Positions 54,079 to 63,568 of a stretch of DNA of 64,000 nt are shown here, piece by piece. The DNA comes from an uncultured Acidobacteriia bacterium. GTDB lineage: Bacteria; Acidobacteriota; Terriglobia; Bryobacterales; Bryobacteraceae. Under the pieces are notes generated by a model. That model had not been told where the DNA came from. It was given only the letters and a program-made list of their open reading frames with translations, and ran no database searches. The stretch is taken from assembly GCA_903925015.1 (NCBI GenBank), contig CAIYDY010000316.1, forward strand, positions 1 through 64,000, in the 5' to 3' direction. The position numbers were made by a program, and so were the translations under genes. Numbering within the stretch: the first letter of the stretch is position 1; every line of letters starts with the position of its first letter.

Positions 54079-55385
54079 TAGGGCCTCAGGGTATAAAGCA
54101 TTCGGGGGAAGGCAATCGTCTCCCGAATATGTTCCAATCCGCATATCCACGCCACGCAACGCTCGATGCCCATGCCGAAACCGCCGTGCGGCACCGTGCC
54201 GTACTTGCGCAGGTCGATATACCAGTCAAACGCTTCCTTGGGCAGCTTGTGCTCCTCGATCCGCTTCAACAGCAATTCGGGATCATGCAACCGCTGTCCA
54301 CCGCCGATAATCTCGCCATAGCCTTCCGGTGCCAGTACGTCCACACCCAGCGCAACCTCGGGCCGATCCGGATCAGGGGCCATGTAGAACGCCTTGATGG
54401 CCGACGGGAACCGGTCCACCAACATCGGCCGGTCGAACTGCTTGGTTAGAATGGTCTCGTCGCCGCCGCCGAAATCGCTGCCCCATTCGATGTTCGAGCC
54501 ATTCGCCTGCAGGTTTTTCACGGCGTCGTCGTAGCTCATCCGCACGAACGGCGATTGGACGAGTTCCAACTTCGACGTATCCCGCTCCAGAACCTTCAGT
54601 TCCTCGCGCTTCTTGTCCAACACTCGCCCCACCACGTAGACGATGAACTCTTCCGCAACCCGCTTGATCTCCTCCAAGTCTGCGTAGGCCATCTCGGGCT
54701 CCACCATCCAGAATTCCGTCAGGTGCCGCCGGGTCTTGGATTTTTCAGCCCGGAACGTCGGCCCGAAGCAGTAGACCTTGCCGAAGGCCATCGCCGTCGC
54801 CTCGCTGTACAACTGGCCGGACTGTGACAAATACGCCTTCTCGTCGTCGAAGTAGTTCACTTCGAACAGAGTTGTCGTGCCCTCGCAGGCGGCAGGAGTA
54901 AAGATCGGGGTATCGACCAGCGTGAAGCCGTGGTTGTCGAAATAATCCCGAACCGCGCGCACGATCTCATGGCGCACACGCAAAATCGCGTGTTGGCGCT
55001 GCGACCGCAGCCACAGGTGCCTGTGGTCCATCAGGAATTCGATGCCGTGGTCCTTCGGCGTAATCGGGTAGGGATCAGCCTCGGAAACGCGCTGCAGGAT
55101 GTCGACTCCCTCCACATCCAGTTCGAACCCGCCCGCCGCGCGGCTCTCGGCCCGGAGCGATCCCCGGATGATCAGCGACGATTCCTGTGTCAGGTGCTTC
55201 AACGACTCGAACACCTCTTCCGGCAGGTTGTTCTTCATCGCAACGCACTGGATCACCCCGCTGCCGTCGCGCACAATCGGGAATACAATCTTGCCCGACT
55301 TCCGCAGGTTGTACAGCCAACCCGCAATCTCGACCGACTCGCCCGCGTGCTTCGCGGCATCTTCAATCCGAATCCTGTTCGCCAT
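54078..55385 (-). CDS. asnS: Asparagine--tRNA ligase
   Basis: 435 aa, class II synthetase. An N-terminal OB-fold (about 15-100), then motif 2 ([20 protein letters not shown]) and motif 3 ([17 protein letters not shown]). Features typical of AsnRS over AspRS are the compact length and the absence of the GAD insert. AGGGGATAG precedes the start. The presence of AsnRS means Asn-tRNA is made directly. Co-transcribed with ddl downstream. Confidence 0.92.
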   Translation of the reverse strand: MANRIRIEDAAKHAGESVEIAGWLYNLRKSGKIVFPIVRDGSGVIQCVAMKNNLPEEVFESLKHLTQESSLIIRGSLRAESRAAGGFELDVEGVDILQRVSEADPYPITPKDHGIEFLMDHRHLWLRSQRQHAILRVRHEIVRAVRDYFDNHGFTLVDTPIFTPAACEGTTTLFEVNYFDDEKAYLSQSGQLYSEATAMAFGKVYCFGPTFRAEKSKTRRHLTEFWMVEPEMAYADLEEIKRVAEEFIVYVVGRVLDKKREELKVLERDTSKLELVQSPFVRMSYDDAVKNLQANGSNIEWGSDFGGGDETILTKQFDRPMLVDRFPSAIKAFYMAPDPDRPEVALGVDVLAPEGYGEIIGGGQRLHDPELLLKRIEEHKLPKEAFDWYIDLRKYGTVPHGGFGMGIERCVAWICGLEHIRETIAFPRMLYTLRP

Positions 55386-55395
55386 TTTCTATCCC

Positions 55396-56223
55396 CTAGG
55401 CCGCTTCCAGCTTGTCGAAAACCTTGTTCATTTCGAGCAGCGGAAACTGCATCTCCGGTACTTCCTTCAACTCCAGCATCAACGGATACTGCCCCGGACG
55501 CGACCGCAGCATCTTCATCGTCGCCGCCCAATCCATCGTCCCGCCCTCCGCAAACGGAAACAGGTGCTGGTCCTCCTTGCCGTCATTGTCATGGACGTGT
55601 AAGGACCGCACCCTAGGCTGCATCGCGGCAAACTCGCTTGCGACATTTCCGAGCAGATGCGCATGCCCGGTGTCAAAGACGTAGTTCATATTCAGATGCG
55701 TCATATTGTTGAAAAGATTGAGTCGATCCGCCGACGACAGTCCATTCGGGATATTCTCCAGCAGGATTTCCACGCCACGCTGCCGGGCGAACACCGTCAA
55801 CTCCTCCAACGCCGTGAACCCCGCATCGATCGAGTATTCGGAGAACTCCTGCCCGGTGACACCCAGATGCTGGATCAAATAGCGGAACGGAATGGTCTCC
55901 GAAACCTCCAGCGCGCGCTTGATTTCATCCACCCAACGGATCCGCTCGCCCTTGACGCGTTCCGTGATGTTGATGTGGGTATCGGGGCCTGACCGGCCCC
56001 AGACCTCGTCGGTAAACATCGGTGCGTGCACGGAGTGCAGCTTCACCGGGGAATCGCGGAAAAAGTGCCCCAGTTCGGCGATTTGCGGCTTGTCCCGGTA
56101 ATCAAAATGCTGCCGCGCGCAAAAAATCTCGATGGCCGGAATTCCCGCGCCCTCAACCCGGTTCAGCCATGCCGCCGTTAGCCGGTGGCTGACCATTGCG
56201 TGCGTCGAAATCATCCGGATCAT
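55396..56223 (-). CDS. Sugar phosphate isomerase/epimerase-type TIM barrel
   Basis: 275 aa, AP_endonuc_2-like barrel. Metal ligand candidates lie in LHSVHAP, ILLENIPNG (Glu), YVFDTGHAHLLG and LHVHDNDGKEDQHLFP, the order known for xylose-isomerase-like enzymes. No signal peptide. The substrate is undetermined; hydroxypyruvate isomerase, inosose isomerase and endonuclease IV relatives share the fold. It lies 10 bp upstream of asnS and 3 bp after the ggt stop. Confidence 0.85.
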   Translation of the reverse strand: MIRMISTHAMVSHRLTAAWLNRVEGAGIPAIEIFCARQHFDYRDKPQIAELGHFFRDSPVKLHSVHAPMFTDEVWGRSGPDTHINITERVKGERIRWVDEIKRALEVSETIPFRYLIQHLGVTGQEFSEYSIDAGFTALEELTVFARQRGVEILLENIPNGLSSADRLNLFNNMTHLNMNYVFDTGHAHLLGNVASEFAAMQPRVRSLHVHDNDGKEDQHLFPFAEGGTMDWAATMKMLRSRPGQYPLMLELKEVPEMQFPLLEMNKVFDKLEAA

Positions 56224-56226
56224 TCG

Positions 56227-57918
56227 TTAATACCCCTTCGCTTTGCCCTCGACACGACCGTCGTTCGCCCCTTGGATCCACTCGCCATCCAGCACAATCG
56301 TTTGCACTTCGCCGATGGCGGCAGCCGGGCGGATCGTGTGCCCACGCTGCTTCAACAATTCCATGGTATCGGGCGACACTGCCTTCTCGACCGAAAGGGA
56401 ATCCGGCATCCACTGGTGGTGGATCCGGGGTTGGTCCACAGCCTCGTGCGCATTCATCCCGAAATCGACCACATTGAGAATCACCTGCATCACAGTGTTG
56501 ATGATGGTGGGACCGCCGGGCGAGCCGGTCACCATGAAAAGCTTGCCGTTCTTGGTGAGGATGGTGGGCACCATGGAGGAAAGGGGGGTCTTGCCGGGTG
56601 CAATGGCGTTCGCCTCGCCCTGGATAAGCCCGAATAGATTCGGATGGCCGGGATCTGCGGCAAAATCATCCATCTCGTTGTTAAGCAAGAACCCAAGACC
56701 AGTCGCCGTAACGCCGGAACCGAAACCGCCGTTCAGGGTATAGGTCACCGATACCGCATTTCCGTCGGCATCCACGATGGAAAAATGGGTCGTTTCGTGG
56801 CTTTCCTTGGCAAGTGCGGCGATCGTGGCCAAATCGGCAGCATGCACGGAGGTGCTGGGGGATGCCTTCGCAGGGTCGATGCTGTCGCGAAGTTTTTTGA
56901 TATAGGCGGGGTCGAGGAGTTTTTCTACCGGCACCTTCACGAAATCGGGGTCGCCCAGGTGTTCGGAACGGTCGGCGAAGTAGCGGCGCATGGCTTCCGC
57001 CTCGTAGTGCAGGGCGTGGGCTGAACCGGCGCCGGATTTGGTGTAGTCGGTGCCCGCCAGAACACCCATCATTTGCAGGATGCCGACGCCGCCGGAACTG
57101 GGTGGCGGAGCCGTAATCACGCCGTAACCCTTGTAGGTGCCTTCGAGTGGCTTCAATTCGCGAACCTTGTAGCCTTTTAGGTCGGCCAGGGTGATTTCGC
57201 CGTGGTGCTCGGCCATGTCCTTGGCGAGCAACCGGGCCGTTTCACCTTCATAGAAATCCTTGGCCCCAAGATCGCGGATCCGGGTCAGGGTCTTCGCCAA
57301 ATCCGGCTGCCTGAAGGTCTCGCCCACGTCATAAAATGCGCCACCCTTGAGGAAAATCCGCTTCGAGTCTTCGAATTTCGACAGACGGGTGCTGGTCCCT
57401 TGGCTCTTCAAGCTGGTGCCGAGGCCGTAGGAAACGGGAAAACCGTCGGCGGCAAGAGTCACGGCGGGCTGGACCAAGTCTTTCCACGGCTTCTTGCCGA
57501 ACTTGGCGTGGGCGTATTCCATCCCACGGACGGTCCCGGGAATGCCGGAAGCACGGTAGCCGAGGACGGATTCCTGGGTTGCCCGGCCCGTCTTGGCGTC
57601 AATGTACATGTTTCGGGAGGACGACAGCGGTGCGCGCTCGCGGAAATCGAGGAATGTGGTTTCGCCACTGGCCATGCGGACCAGCATGAAGCCGCCTCCG
57701 CCCAAGTTTCCGGCGGACGGGTGCGTTACAGCGAGTGAAAAAGCCACGGCGACCGCCGCGTCAACGGCGTTTCCGCCGGATTCCAGGATTGCAACCCCGG
57801 CGTCGGTGGCATGTGGTTCCCTGGAGACCACCATGGCGTGCTTGGCGTGGACAGGCTGCCGCGCAAAAACCGGAGCCGAAAGCGAGATGATGCAAAGGAC
57901 GGCGGTGATCTTCCTCAT
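56227..57918 (-). CDS. ggt: Gamma-glutamyltransferase
   Basis: 563 aa with a signal peptide (about 1-19), so periplasmic. The precursor self-cleaves before Thr376 in KESHETTHFSIVDADG to form large and small chains; the substrate-binding block PLSSMVPTILTKNGKLFMVTG and the SPGG oxyanion region are present. Breaks gamma-glutamyl bonds in glutathione and similar peptides. First gene of a minus-strand run leading to asnS and ddl. Divergent from the hydrolase operon. Confidence 0.94.
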   Translation of the reverse strand: MRKITAVLCIISLSAPVFARQPVHAKHAMVVSREPHATDAGVAILESGGNAVDAAVAVAFSLAVTHPSAGNLGGGGFMLVRMASGETTFLDFRERAPLSSSRNMYIDAKTGRATQESVLGYRASGIPGTVRGMEYAHAKFGKKPWKDLVQPAVTLAADGFPVSYGLGTSLKSQGTSTRLSKFEDSKRIFLKGGAFYDVGETFRQPDLAKTLTRIRDLGAKDFYEGETARLLAKDMAEHHGEITLADLKGYKVRELKPLEGTYKGYGVITAPPPSSGGVGILQMMGVLAGTDYTKSGAGSAHALHYEAEAMRRYFADRSEHLGDPDFVKVPVEKLLDPAYIKKLRDSIDPAKASPSTSVHAADLATIAALAKESHETTHFSIVDADGNAVSVTYTLNGGFGSGVTATGLGFLLNNEMDDFAADPGHPNLFGLIQGEANAIAPGKTPLSSMVPTILTKNGKLFMVTGSPGGPTIINTVMQVILNVVDFGMNAHEAVDQPRIHHQWMPDSLSVEKAVSPDTMELLKQRGHTIRPAAAIGEVQTIVLDGEWIQGANDGRVEGKAKGY

Positions 57919-57971
57919 ATAAGAGTGATTGTAGGGGACGCAAAGGTGCCGGACTTGGGGGAGCGTGCATA

Positions 57972-58865
57972 ATGAGAGCGATGCGTCGAATTCCCATCAT
58001 CCTCGCCCTAGCGGCCTCAGTCTTGTATGCCGCGGAGGGCCCGCTTGACCTGCATGCGCCGGAGATCAAGCTTTGGCCCGGCGGAGCCCCTGGTTCCGAG
58101 GGAAAAACGGCACCGGAACGCTGGATCGAAGGGGCCACTCCCGACGCGTTCCACCGCGTGACCGATATCCACAACCCGTCGATCACCGTCTTCCTGCCTC
58201 CGAAAGGGAAGGCGAACGGGGCCGCATTCATCGTCGCGCCGGGGGGTGGGCACCGCTACTTGGTGATGGATCTGGAAGGCAAATTCGTCGCCGAAAAGTT
58301 GAACTCGATGGGGATCGCGGCGTTTGTGCTAAAGAGTCGGCTGGCCAACGCGCAGGGGTCCACATACAAGATCGAGAAGGAAAGTTTGGCAGACACGTTG
58401 CGGTCGATTCGGCTGGTGCGCAGCCGCGCGAAGGAGTGGGGCGTGGATCCGGCCCGAGTCGGCGTAATGGGCTTTTCCGCTGGGGGCCAACTGGCCCTGC
58501 TGGCAGAAAACCATTTCGACGATGGCAAACCCGACGCCGCCGATCCAGTGGAACGCCTGAGTTCGCGACCGGATTTCGCCGTCCTCGGCTATCCCGGAAT
58601 CAGGGACTGGAAGACACCGGTGGAGAAGACACTGCCACCGACGTTCATCTACGTAAATGACGACGATCCACTGGCCACCGGTGCCGCCGAGTATTACTTG
58701 GAACTGCGCAAGGCAAAGATTACCAGCGAATTCCATGTGTTCCGCAGGGGTGGCCACGGCGTCGGCATGACCGGACGAACAGCAGAATTCAAAACTATGC
58801 CGGAATCCAAGTGGCCGGATTTGCTACAGGCTTGGCTGACTGATATAGGAGTGACACCCAAATGA
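57972..58865 (+). CDS. Secreted alpha/beta hydrolase (acetyl-xylan-esterase-like)
   Basis: 297 aa with a signal peptide ending at about residue 23. The opening LWPGGAPGSEGKTAPERW and nucleophile elbow MGFSAGGQLAL (Ser) match the BD-FAE/pectin acetylesterase-like lipases of Acidobacteria; the acid is in YVNDDDPL and the His in RRGGHGVGM. The ATG at 57981 is an alternative start with CATAAT 7 nt upstream. Overlaps the next gene by ATGA. Confidence 0.88.
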   Translation: MRAMRRIPIILALAASVLYAAEGPLDLHAPEIKLWPGGAPGSEGKTAPERWIEGATPDAFHRVTDIHNPSITVFLPPKGKANGAAFIVAPGGGHRYLVMDLEGKFVAEKLNSMGIAAFVLKSRLANAQGSTYKIEKESLADTLRSIRLVRSRAKEWGVDPARVGVMGFSAGGQLALLAENHFDDGKPDAADPVERLSSRPDFAVLGYPGIRDWKTPVEKTLPPTFIYVNDDDPLATGAAEYYLELRKAKITSEFHVFRRGGHGVGMTGRTAEFKTMPESKWPDLLQAWLTDIGVTPK

Positions 58866-59593
58866 AGGTCGCAATACTTTTTACGCTGGCACTAACTGCT
58901 GCCGCGCAACAGGCACCCAACCCTGATTGGGCCCGGCTGGCACGCTATGCCCAGGACAACGCAAAGATCGGGGCTCCGGGCAAGGACGAAAACCGTGTGG
59001 TGTTCATGGGCGATTCGATCACCGACGCCTGGGGGCGGCGGGACTCGCAGTTCTTCCCGGGCAAGCCCTACGTAAACCGCGGCATCTCCGGCCAAACTGC
59101 GCCCCAGATGCTGGTGCGATTCCGGCAGGACGTGGTCAACCTGCGCCCGGCGGTTGTGCTGATCCTGGCCGGGACCAATGATGTGGCGGGAAACACCGGG
59201 CCGGAAACACCCGAGGCAATCCAAGGATATCTCCTGTCGATGGTGGATATCGCGCGTGCCAACGGTATTGAACCGGTCCTCTGTTCGATACCACCGGCCG
59301 CGGACTTTCCATGGAAGAAGGGTTTGGAGCCTGCGCCAAAGATCGAGGCTCTGAACAAGTGGATGAAGGAGTATGCAGCGATGCACGTGATTCCCTACGT
59401 CGATTACCACTCGGCACTTCAGGACGGCAAGGGCGGCATGAAGCCCGAGTTTTCGGAAGACGGGGTGCACCCCACCAAGGCCGGGTATGAAGCGATGGCT
59501 CCGCTGGCGGAGCGCGGCATCGCCGAAGCGTTGAACAACCGGCGGTCCAGGCTGCGGCGCAACGTCGCAGGCAAACCGTCTTCGGACAAGTAA
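58862..59593 (+). CDS. Secreted SGNH/GDSL hydrolase
   Basis: 243 aa with a short signal peptide (about 1-15). Blocks I, II, III and V are all present: FMGDSITDAWG (Ser), NRGISGQTAPQM (Gly), LAGTNDVAGN (Asn) and DGVHPTKAGYEAM (Asp-x-x-His). Carbohydrate esterase or lysophospholipase-like activity is typical. Translationally coupled to the preceding esterase. Confidence 0.9.
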   Translation: MKVAILFTLALTAAAQQAPNPDWARLARYAQDNAKIGAPGKDENRVVFMGDSITDAWGRRDSQFFPGKPYVNRGISGQTAPQMLVRFRQDVVNLRPAVVLILAGTNDVAGNTGPETPEAIQGYLLSMVDIARANGIEPVLCSIPPAADFPWKKGLEPAPKIEALNKWMKEYAAMHVIPYVDYHSALQDGKGGMKPEFSEDGVHPTKAGYEAMAPLAERGIAEALNNRRSRLRRNVAGKPSSDK

Positions 59594-59599
59594 GGGCTT

Positions 59600-61000
59600 A
59601 TGGCATCCCAGGTGTGGCGCATGTCCGCGGTTGAAATCGCGGAGAAAATTGCTTCGGGCTCACTCTCGGCAAGGGAGGCGGTGGAATCCCACCTCGCACG
59701 CATCGAGGCCGAAAACCCGAAATACAACGCGGTTGTGACACTGGCCGCCGAGCAGGCGTTGGATGCCGCCGATGCAGCCGACCGGCAGTTGGCGGCGGGT
59801 GAACCGGTGGGCCCCCTGCACGGGGTGCCGGTTGTCCACAAGGATCTGCAACCGACAAAAGGGATCCGGACGACATACGGATCGCGTCTGTTCCAGGATT
59901 TTGTCCCCGGCGCGGATTCGCTTCTAGTGGAACGAATCAAGGCCGCCGGGGCGATCACCCTTGGGAAAACCAACACCCCGGAATTTGGGGCCGGATCGCA
60001 AACATTCAACGCGGTCTTCGGGAAGACGCTGAATCCGTGGGACACGACGAAAACCTGCGGCGGCAGCACCGGGGGCGGTGCGGTGGCTCTGGCGACAGGC
60101 ATGGCACCGTTGGCCGACGGCAGCGACCTGGGCGGATCGTTGCGGAATCCGGCAAGTTTTTGCAGCGTCGTCGGGCTCCGTCCCACGGCGGGCAGGGTTC
60201 CAGCTTGGCCAACGCAGTTTCCGTGGATGCCGCTTTCGGTGGAGGGTCCAATGGCTCGGTCGGTCTCCGACCTGGCTTTGTTCTGCTCCGCGATTGCGGG
60301 ATATGACCCACGCGCACCGTTGTCATTCGATGACGGGGCCGATTTCGCCGCCCCGTTGGGCCGCAGTTTTCGGGGAACACGCGTGGCTTGGTGGACCGGC
60401 TTGGGCGGAATCCCGGTGGACAAACGTGTGCGCGACATCACCAACGCACAGCGCGGAGTGTTCGAAGCGCTGGGCTGCATTGTGGAGGACGCCGAGCCGG
60501 ATCTCTCAGGCGCCGACGAGGTCTTCCGCACACTTCGCACGTGGATGACGGGAGTCCGTCTGGGTGAGGCCGTTCGGGCGCATCCAGCCCTTTTCAAGGA
60601 CACCCTCCACTGGGAAGTGGAGAAAGCCTCCCAGTTGACCGCCCAGCAAGTGGGTGATGCCCATGTGCGCCTTGCGGAAATCCACGAGCGGATGCGCAAA
60701 TTCATGGACAGGCACGAATTTTTCGTGCTCCCGGTGAGCCAAGTGCCTCCGTTCGACGTGAACCTGCCGTATCCGATGGAGGTGGATGGAATCCGAATGG
60801 AAACGTATATCGACTGGATGAAGTCCTGCTATCTCATATCGGTAACCGGGGCGCCCTCATTGTCGGTACCGGCCGGATTCACGCCCGAGGGATTGCCCGT
60901 GGGTATCCAGATTGTGGCGGGACACCGCAAGGAACGCGCGTTGCTGGAGATTGGATTTGCGTTCGAGCAGGCCGTAAATATTACCCGGAGGCTGATTTGA
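59600..61000 (+). CDS. Amidase signature family enzyme
   Basis: 466 aa, no signal peptide. The catalytic triad of amidase-signature enzymes is visible: Lys in GVPVVHKDLQ, cis-Ser in CGGSTGGGAV (the next Ser of GGSS is Thr here) and the nucleophile Ser in GSDLGGSLRNPAS. The GatA role is unlikely, since GatB and GatC are absent and AsnRS is present. The natural substrate is unknown. It lies 6 bp after the SGNH gene and overlaps the next gene as TTGA. Confidence 0.88.
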   Translation: MASQVWRMSAVEIAEKIASGSLSAREAVESHLARIEAENPKYNAVVTLAAEQALDAADAADRQLAAGEPVGPLHGVPVVHKDLQPTKGIRTTYGSRLFQDFVPGADSLLVERIKAAGAITLGKTNTPEFGAGSQTFNAVFGKTLNPWDTTKTCGGSTGGGAVALATGMAPLADGSDLGGSLRNPASFCSVVGLRPTAGRVPAWPTQFPWMPLSVEGPMARSVSDLALFCSAIAGYDPRAPLSFDDGADFAAPLGRSFRGTRVAWWTGLGGIPVDKRVRDITNAQRGVFEALGCIVEDAEPDLSGADEVFRTLRTWMTGVRLGEAVRAHPALFKDTLHWEVEKASQLTAQQVGDAHVRLAEIHERMRKFMDRHEFFVLPVSQVPPFDVNLPYPMEVDGIRMETYIDWMKSCYLISVTGAPSLSVPAGFTPEGLPVGIQIVAGHRKERALLEIGFAFEQAVNITRRLI

Positions 61001-62688
61001 GGTACCTGCTGCTGGTTCTGGCCTTGTCTGTATCGGCTCCCGCAGCCGACAAGTGGGCCACTGTTTGGGCCGGTTCCGTCCATGGGCCCTATCCCGCGGG
61101 AAACGCGGTCGCGCAGCCGGATCTGTCCATGGTTTTGCCAAGCAAGGAGGCTCGGAACCAGACGTTCCGGCTTGTGGTTCGGCCCGACTTGTGGGGATCA
61201 CGGATGCGGTTCCGATTTTCCAACGTCTTCGGCTCCAAACCATTGGTCCTGGACAATGTGTTTGCCGGGGAGCATGAAGGCGGTGGCCAAGTCATCAATG
61301 GAACCAATCGACCGGTGCTATTTGGAGGCAAGCAGGTGGTGGAAATCGCGCCGGGCTCGATGTTATGGTCCGACCCGGTAGCGGTCGCCGTACCGAAGCA
61401 GCCGGCGGGTCGCAAATTGGCCGTCAGTTTCCATGTGGCCGGGACGTCGGGACCAATGACTTGGCACGCCAAGTCTCTGCAGACATCGTACTTGTCGGCA
61501 CCGAATTCGGGAACGCACGGAGCCGAGGAGGATGCCGAAAATTTCCCGTTCACGACAACCTCGTGGTACTTCCTGGATGCCGTGGATGCCATGCTGCCGG
61601 ATACAACCCAGGTGGTTGTGGCGTTCGGCGATTCAATCACGGACGGAACAGCCTCCACGATCAACGGCGACGACCGCTGGCCGGACTTCTTCTCGCGCCG
61701 GATGCATGCAAAGTTTGGAAGCCGATTCGCGGTTGTGAACGCGGGAATTGGCGGAAACCAAGTGGTGGGGCCCGCGAAATACGACACGTCGAAACCACCC
61801 GGGGGCGGCCCTTCCGCGCTGGATCGGCTGGACAGGGATGTGTTGGAGCTTTCGGGAGTGACATCCGTCGTGTGGCTGGAGGCCATCAATGACATTGGCG
61901 CGGCGGGTGCCACAGCCGAGTCCGTGATCCAGGGCTACCGCGACGGAGTTGCGCGCCTCCATACCAAGAAGATTCGAGTGGTGGGGGCAACAGTGACTTC
62001 GGCCTTGGGAGCCGCATCGGGAGCCGGGAAGCCGGAAGTGGATGTGGCCCGTAAGACAATCAACCAGTTCATTCGCACCGGCGGGTTGTTCGACGGCGTC
62101 GCGGACTTCGACGGGGCGACGCTGGACCCCGCCTCCGGGACGCTGAAGGCCGAATTCCAGCCCGATAGTTCCACCGGGGCGCGCAGCGACAAGCTGCACC
62201 CGAACCGGGCCGGATACAAGGCGATGGGCTATTCGATCGACCTCGGCCTGTTTGAAAAGTCTGGTAAGCTGGGGGCCATGGCGAATACACCGGAACTGGA
62301 ACGCGGGCGGATTCTCGGCATTGGCGGACTGTTCTTCAAATCGGCGGACAGCCCTCGGCTCGGACAGTGGTACGAGAAAAACCTCGGGATCAAGGCTGGA
62401 CCGTACGGGACATCGTTCCCGTGGCGGGACCACGACGACCCGTCAATGGAACGGGTCACCGCGTGGAGCATCTTCAAACAGGAGTCCAAGTACTTCGACC
62501 CGAGCACTTCGCAGTTCATGGTCAACTACATCGTGGACGACTTGGACGCCATTCTGGCCAGGCTCACCGCCAACGGCACCAAAATCGATCCCAAGCGCGA
62601 AGACCACGAGTACGGTCGATTCGCGTGGGTTTTTGACGCCGATGGCAACAAGATCGAGCTGTGGGAGCCGAAAACAGCCAAGCCCTGA
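60997..62688 (+). CDS. SGNH hydrolase fused to a VOC (glyoxalase-like) domain
   Basis: 563 aa, TTG start in a TTGA overlap with the amidase stop. Signal peptide (about 1-17), a beta-rich domain (about 20-195), then an SGNH hydrolase: VAFGDSITDGTASTING, VNAGIGGNQVVG, WLEAINDIG and DKLHPNRAGYKAM. The hydrolase ends near residue 425 at YSIDLGLFEKS. After a short linker comes MANTPELERGRILGIGGLFF and a VOC domain (about 428-560, ending FDADGNKIELWEP). The sequence TGGTAAGCTGGGGGCCATGG at the junction holds an out-of-frame TAA and what looks like a gene start, so the fusion probably arose by a small indel. The VOC half would then be exported, which is unusual. Confidence 0.85.
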   Translation: MRYLLLVLALSVSAPAADKWATVWAGSVHGPYPAGNAVAQPDLSMVLPSKEARNQTFRLVVRPDLWGSRMRFRFSNVFGSKPLVLDNVFAGEHEGGGQVINGTNRPVLFGGKQVVEIAPGSMLWSDPVAVAVPKQPAGRKLAVSFHVAGTSGPMTWHAKSLQTSYLSAPNSGTHGAEEDAENFPFTTTSWYFLDAVDAMLPDTTQVVVAFGDSITDGTASTINGDDRWPDFFSRRMHAKFGSRFAVVNAGIGGNQVVGPAKYDTSKPPGGGPSALDRLDRDVLELSGVTSVVWLEAINDIGAAGATAESVIQGYRDGVARLHTKKIRVVGATVTSALGAASGAGKPEVDVARKTINQFIRTGGLFDGVADFDGATLDPASGTLKAEFQPDSSTGARSDKLHPNRAGYKAMGYSIDLGLFEKSGKLGAMANTPELERGRILGIGGLFFKSADSPRLGQWYEKNLGIKAGPYGTSFPWRDHDDPSMERVTAWSIFKQESKYFDPSTSQFMVNYIVDDLDAILARLTANGTKIDPKREDHEYGRFAWVFDADGNKIELWEPKTAKP

Positions 62689-62692
62689 CTGT

Positions 62693-63559
62693 TTACTGGC
62701 GTTTTTTGGGCTTGGGGCGGCCCGTACCATGGCCGATCCCCTTCTTGACGGTCTTCTTGGGTGTTGCCCGGCGGTTGGCGACCGATGACCGCTTGGCTGG
62801 CCGCTCCAAGGCGGTACCGGTTTTTGCCGGATCCGGGCTTTCGTGAACGGCCGCCATCAAGGCCATCACTTCGACAGGCAGAAGGTGGCGAAACTCGCCC
62901 GGATTGAGCTTGCCGATCTCCAACGGTCCAATTTTGACGCGCCGGAGCTTTTCCACAAGATGCCCCAAGTGCTTGAACATGATGCGGATCTGCTGGTTCC
63001 GGCCTTCGATCAAACGCACTTCGTACCAGGGGTTGTCCCCTTTGCGGATCAACCGAAGTCCGGCAGGTGCCGTACGTTTGCCGCTCAAGGGGATGCCTGT
63101 GCGGAATTTCTCTTCGGCTTCCGGAGTCAGATTCCCCTTGATCTTCACCACGTAGGTCTTGGGTACGTGGCTCTTGGCGGAGGTGATGGAGTTCGCGAAT
63201 TCACCGTCGTTGGTGAGGATGAGCAGGCCTTCGCTGTGGTAATCCAATCGTCCAACGGGAAACACCCGGACTTTCAAGCCATGCAGAAGGTCGAGCACGG
63301 TCGCCCGCCCTTGCGGATCGCTGGCCGTCGTGACTACGCTGTCGGGCTTGTAGAGCGCCAGATAAACGTGCTTCTCGGGCTCGCGCAGCAGGCGCCCATC
63401 CACTTTGATGTGGTCGGTCTCGAGGTCCGCCTTGGTGCCAAGCTCGGTGACGGTCTTGCCGTTCACCGTGACACGGCCCTCGATGATGATTTCCTCGGCC
63501 TTTCGGCGGGAGGCAATGCCCACGCTCGCCAGAATCTTTTGTAACCGTTCTTCCGCCAT
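62693..63559 (-). CDS. Ribosomal large-subunit pseudouridine synthase, RsuA/RluB family
   Basis: 288 aa. An N-terminal S4 domain (RLQKILASVGIASRRKAEEI) precedes the catalytic domain with VGRLDYHSEGLLILTNDG, whose Asp is the nucleophile, and IEGRNQQIRIMFKHLGH. A Lys/Arg-rich tail (about 250-288) is extra. RluB modifies 23S rRNA near position 2605 in E. coli; I assign the family rather than the exact site. Next to scpB, as in many bacteria. Convergent with the SGNH-VOC gene (4 bp between stops). Confidence 0.92.
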   Translation of the reverse strand: MAEERLQKILASVGIASRRKAEEIIIEGRVTVNGKTVTELGTKADLETDHIKVDGRLLREPEKHVYLALYKPDSVVTTASDPQGRATVLDLLHGLKVRVFPVGRLDYHSEGLLILTNDGEFANSITSAKSHVPKTYVVKIKGNLTPEAEEKFRTGIPLSGKRTAPAGLRLIRKGDNPWYEVRLIEGRNQQIRIMFKHLGHLVEKLRRVKIGPLEIGKLNPGEFRHLLPVEVMALMAAVHESPDPAKTGTALERPAKRSSVANRRATPKKTVKKGIGHGTGRPKPKKRQ

Positions 63560-63568
63560 TGTGTGTAC

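Noticed and set aside
59600-61000. Amidase considered as GatA of the Glu-tRNA amidotransferase
   Set aside because: GatB and GatC are absent, the second Ser of GGSS is Thr, AsnRS is present, and it sits in a hydrolase operon.
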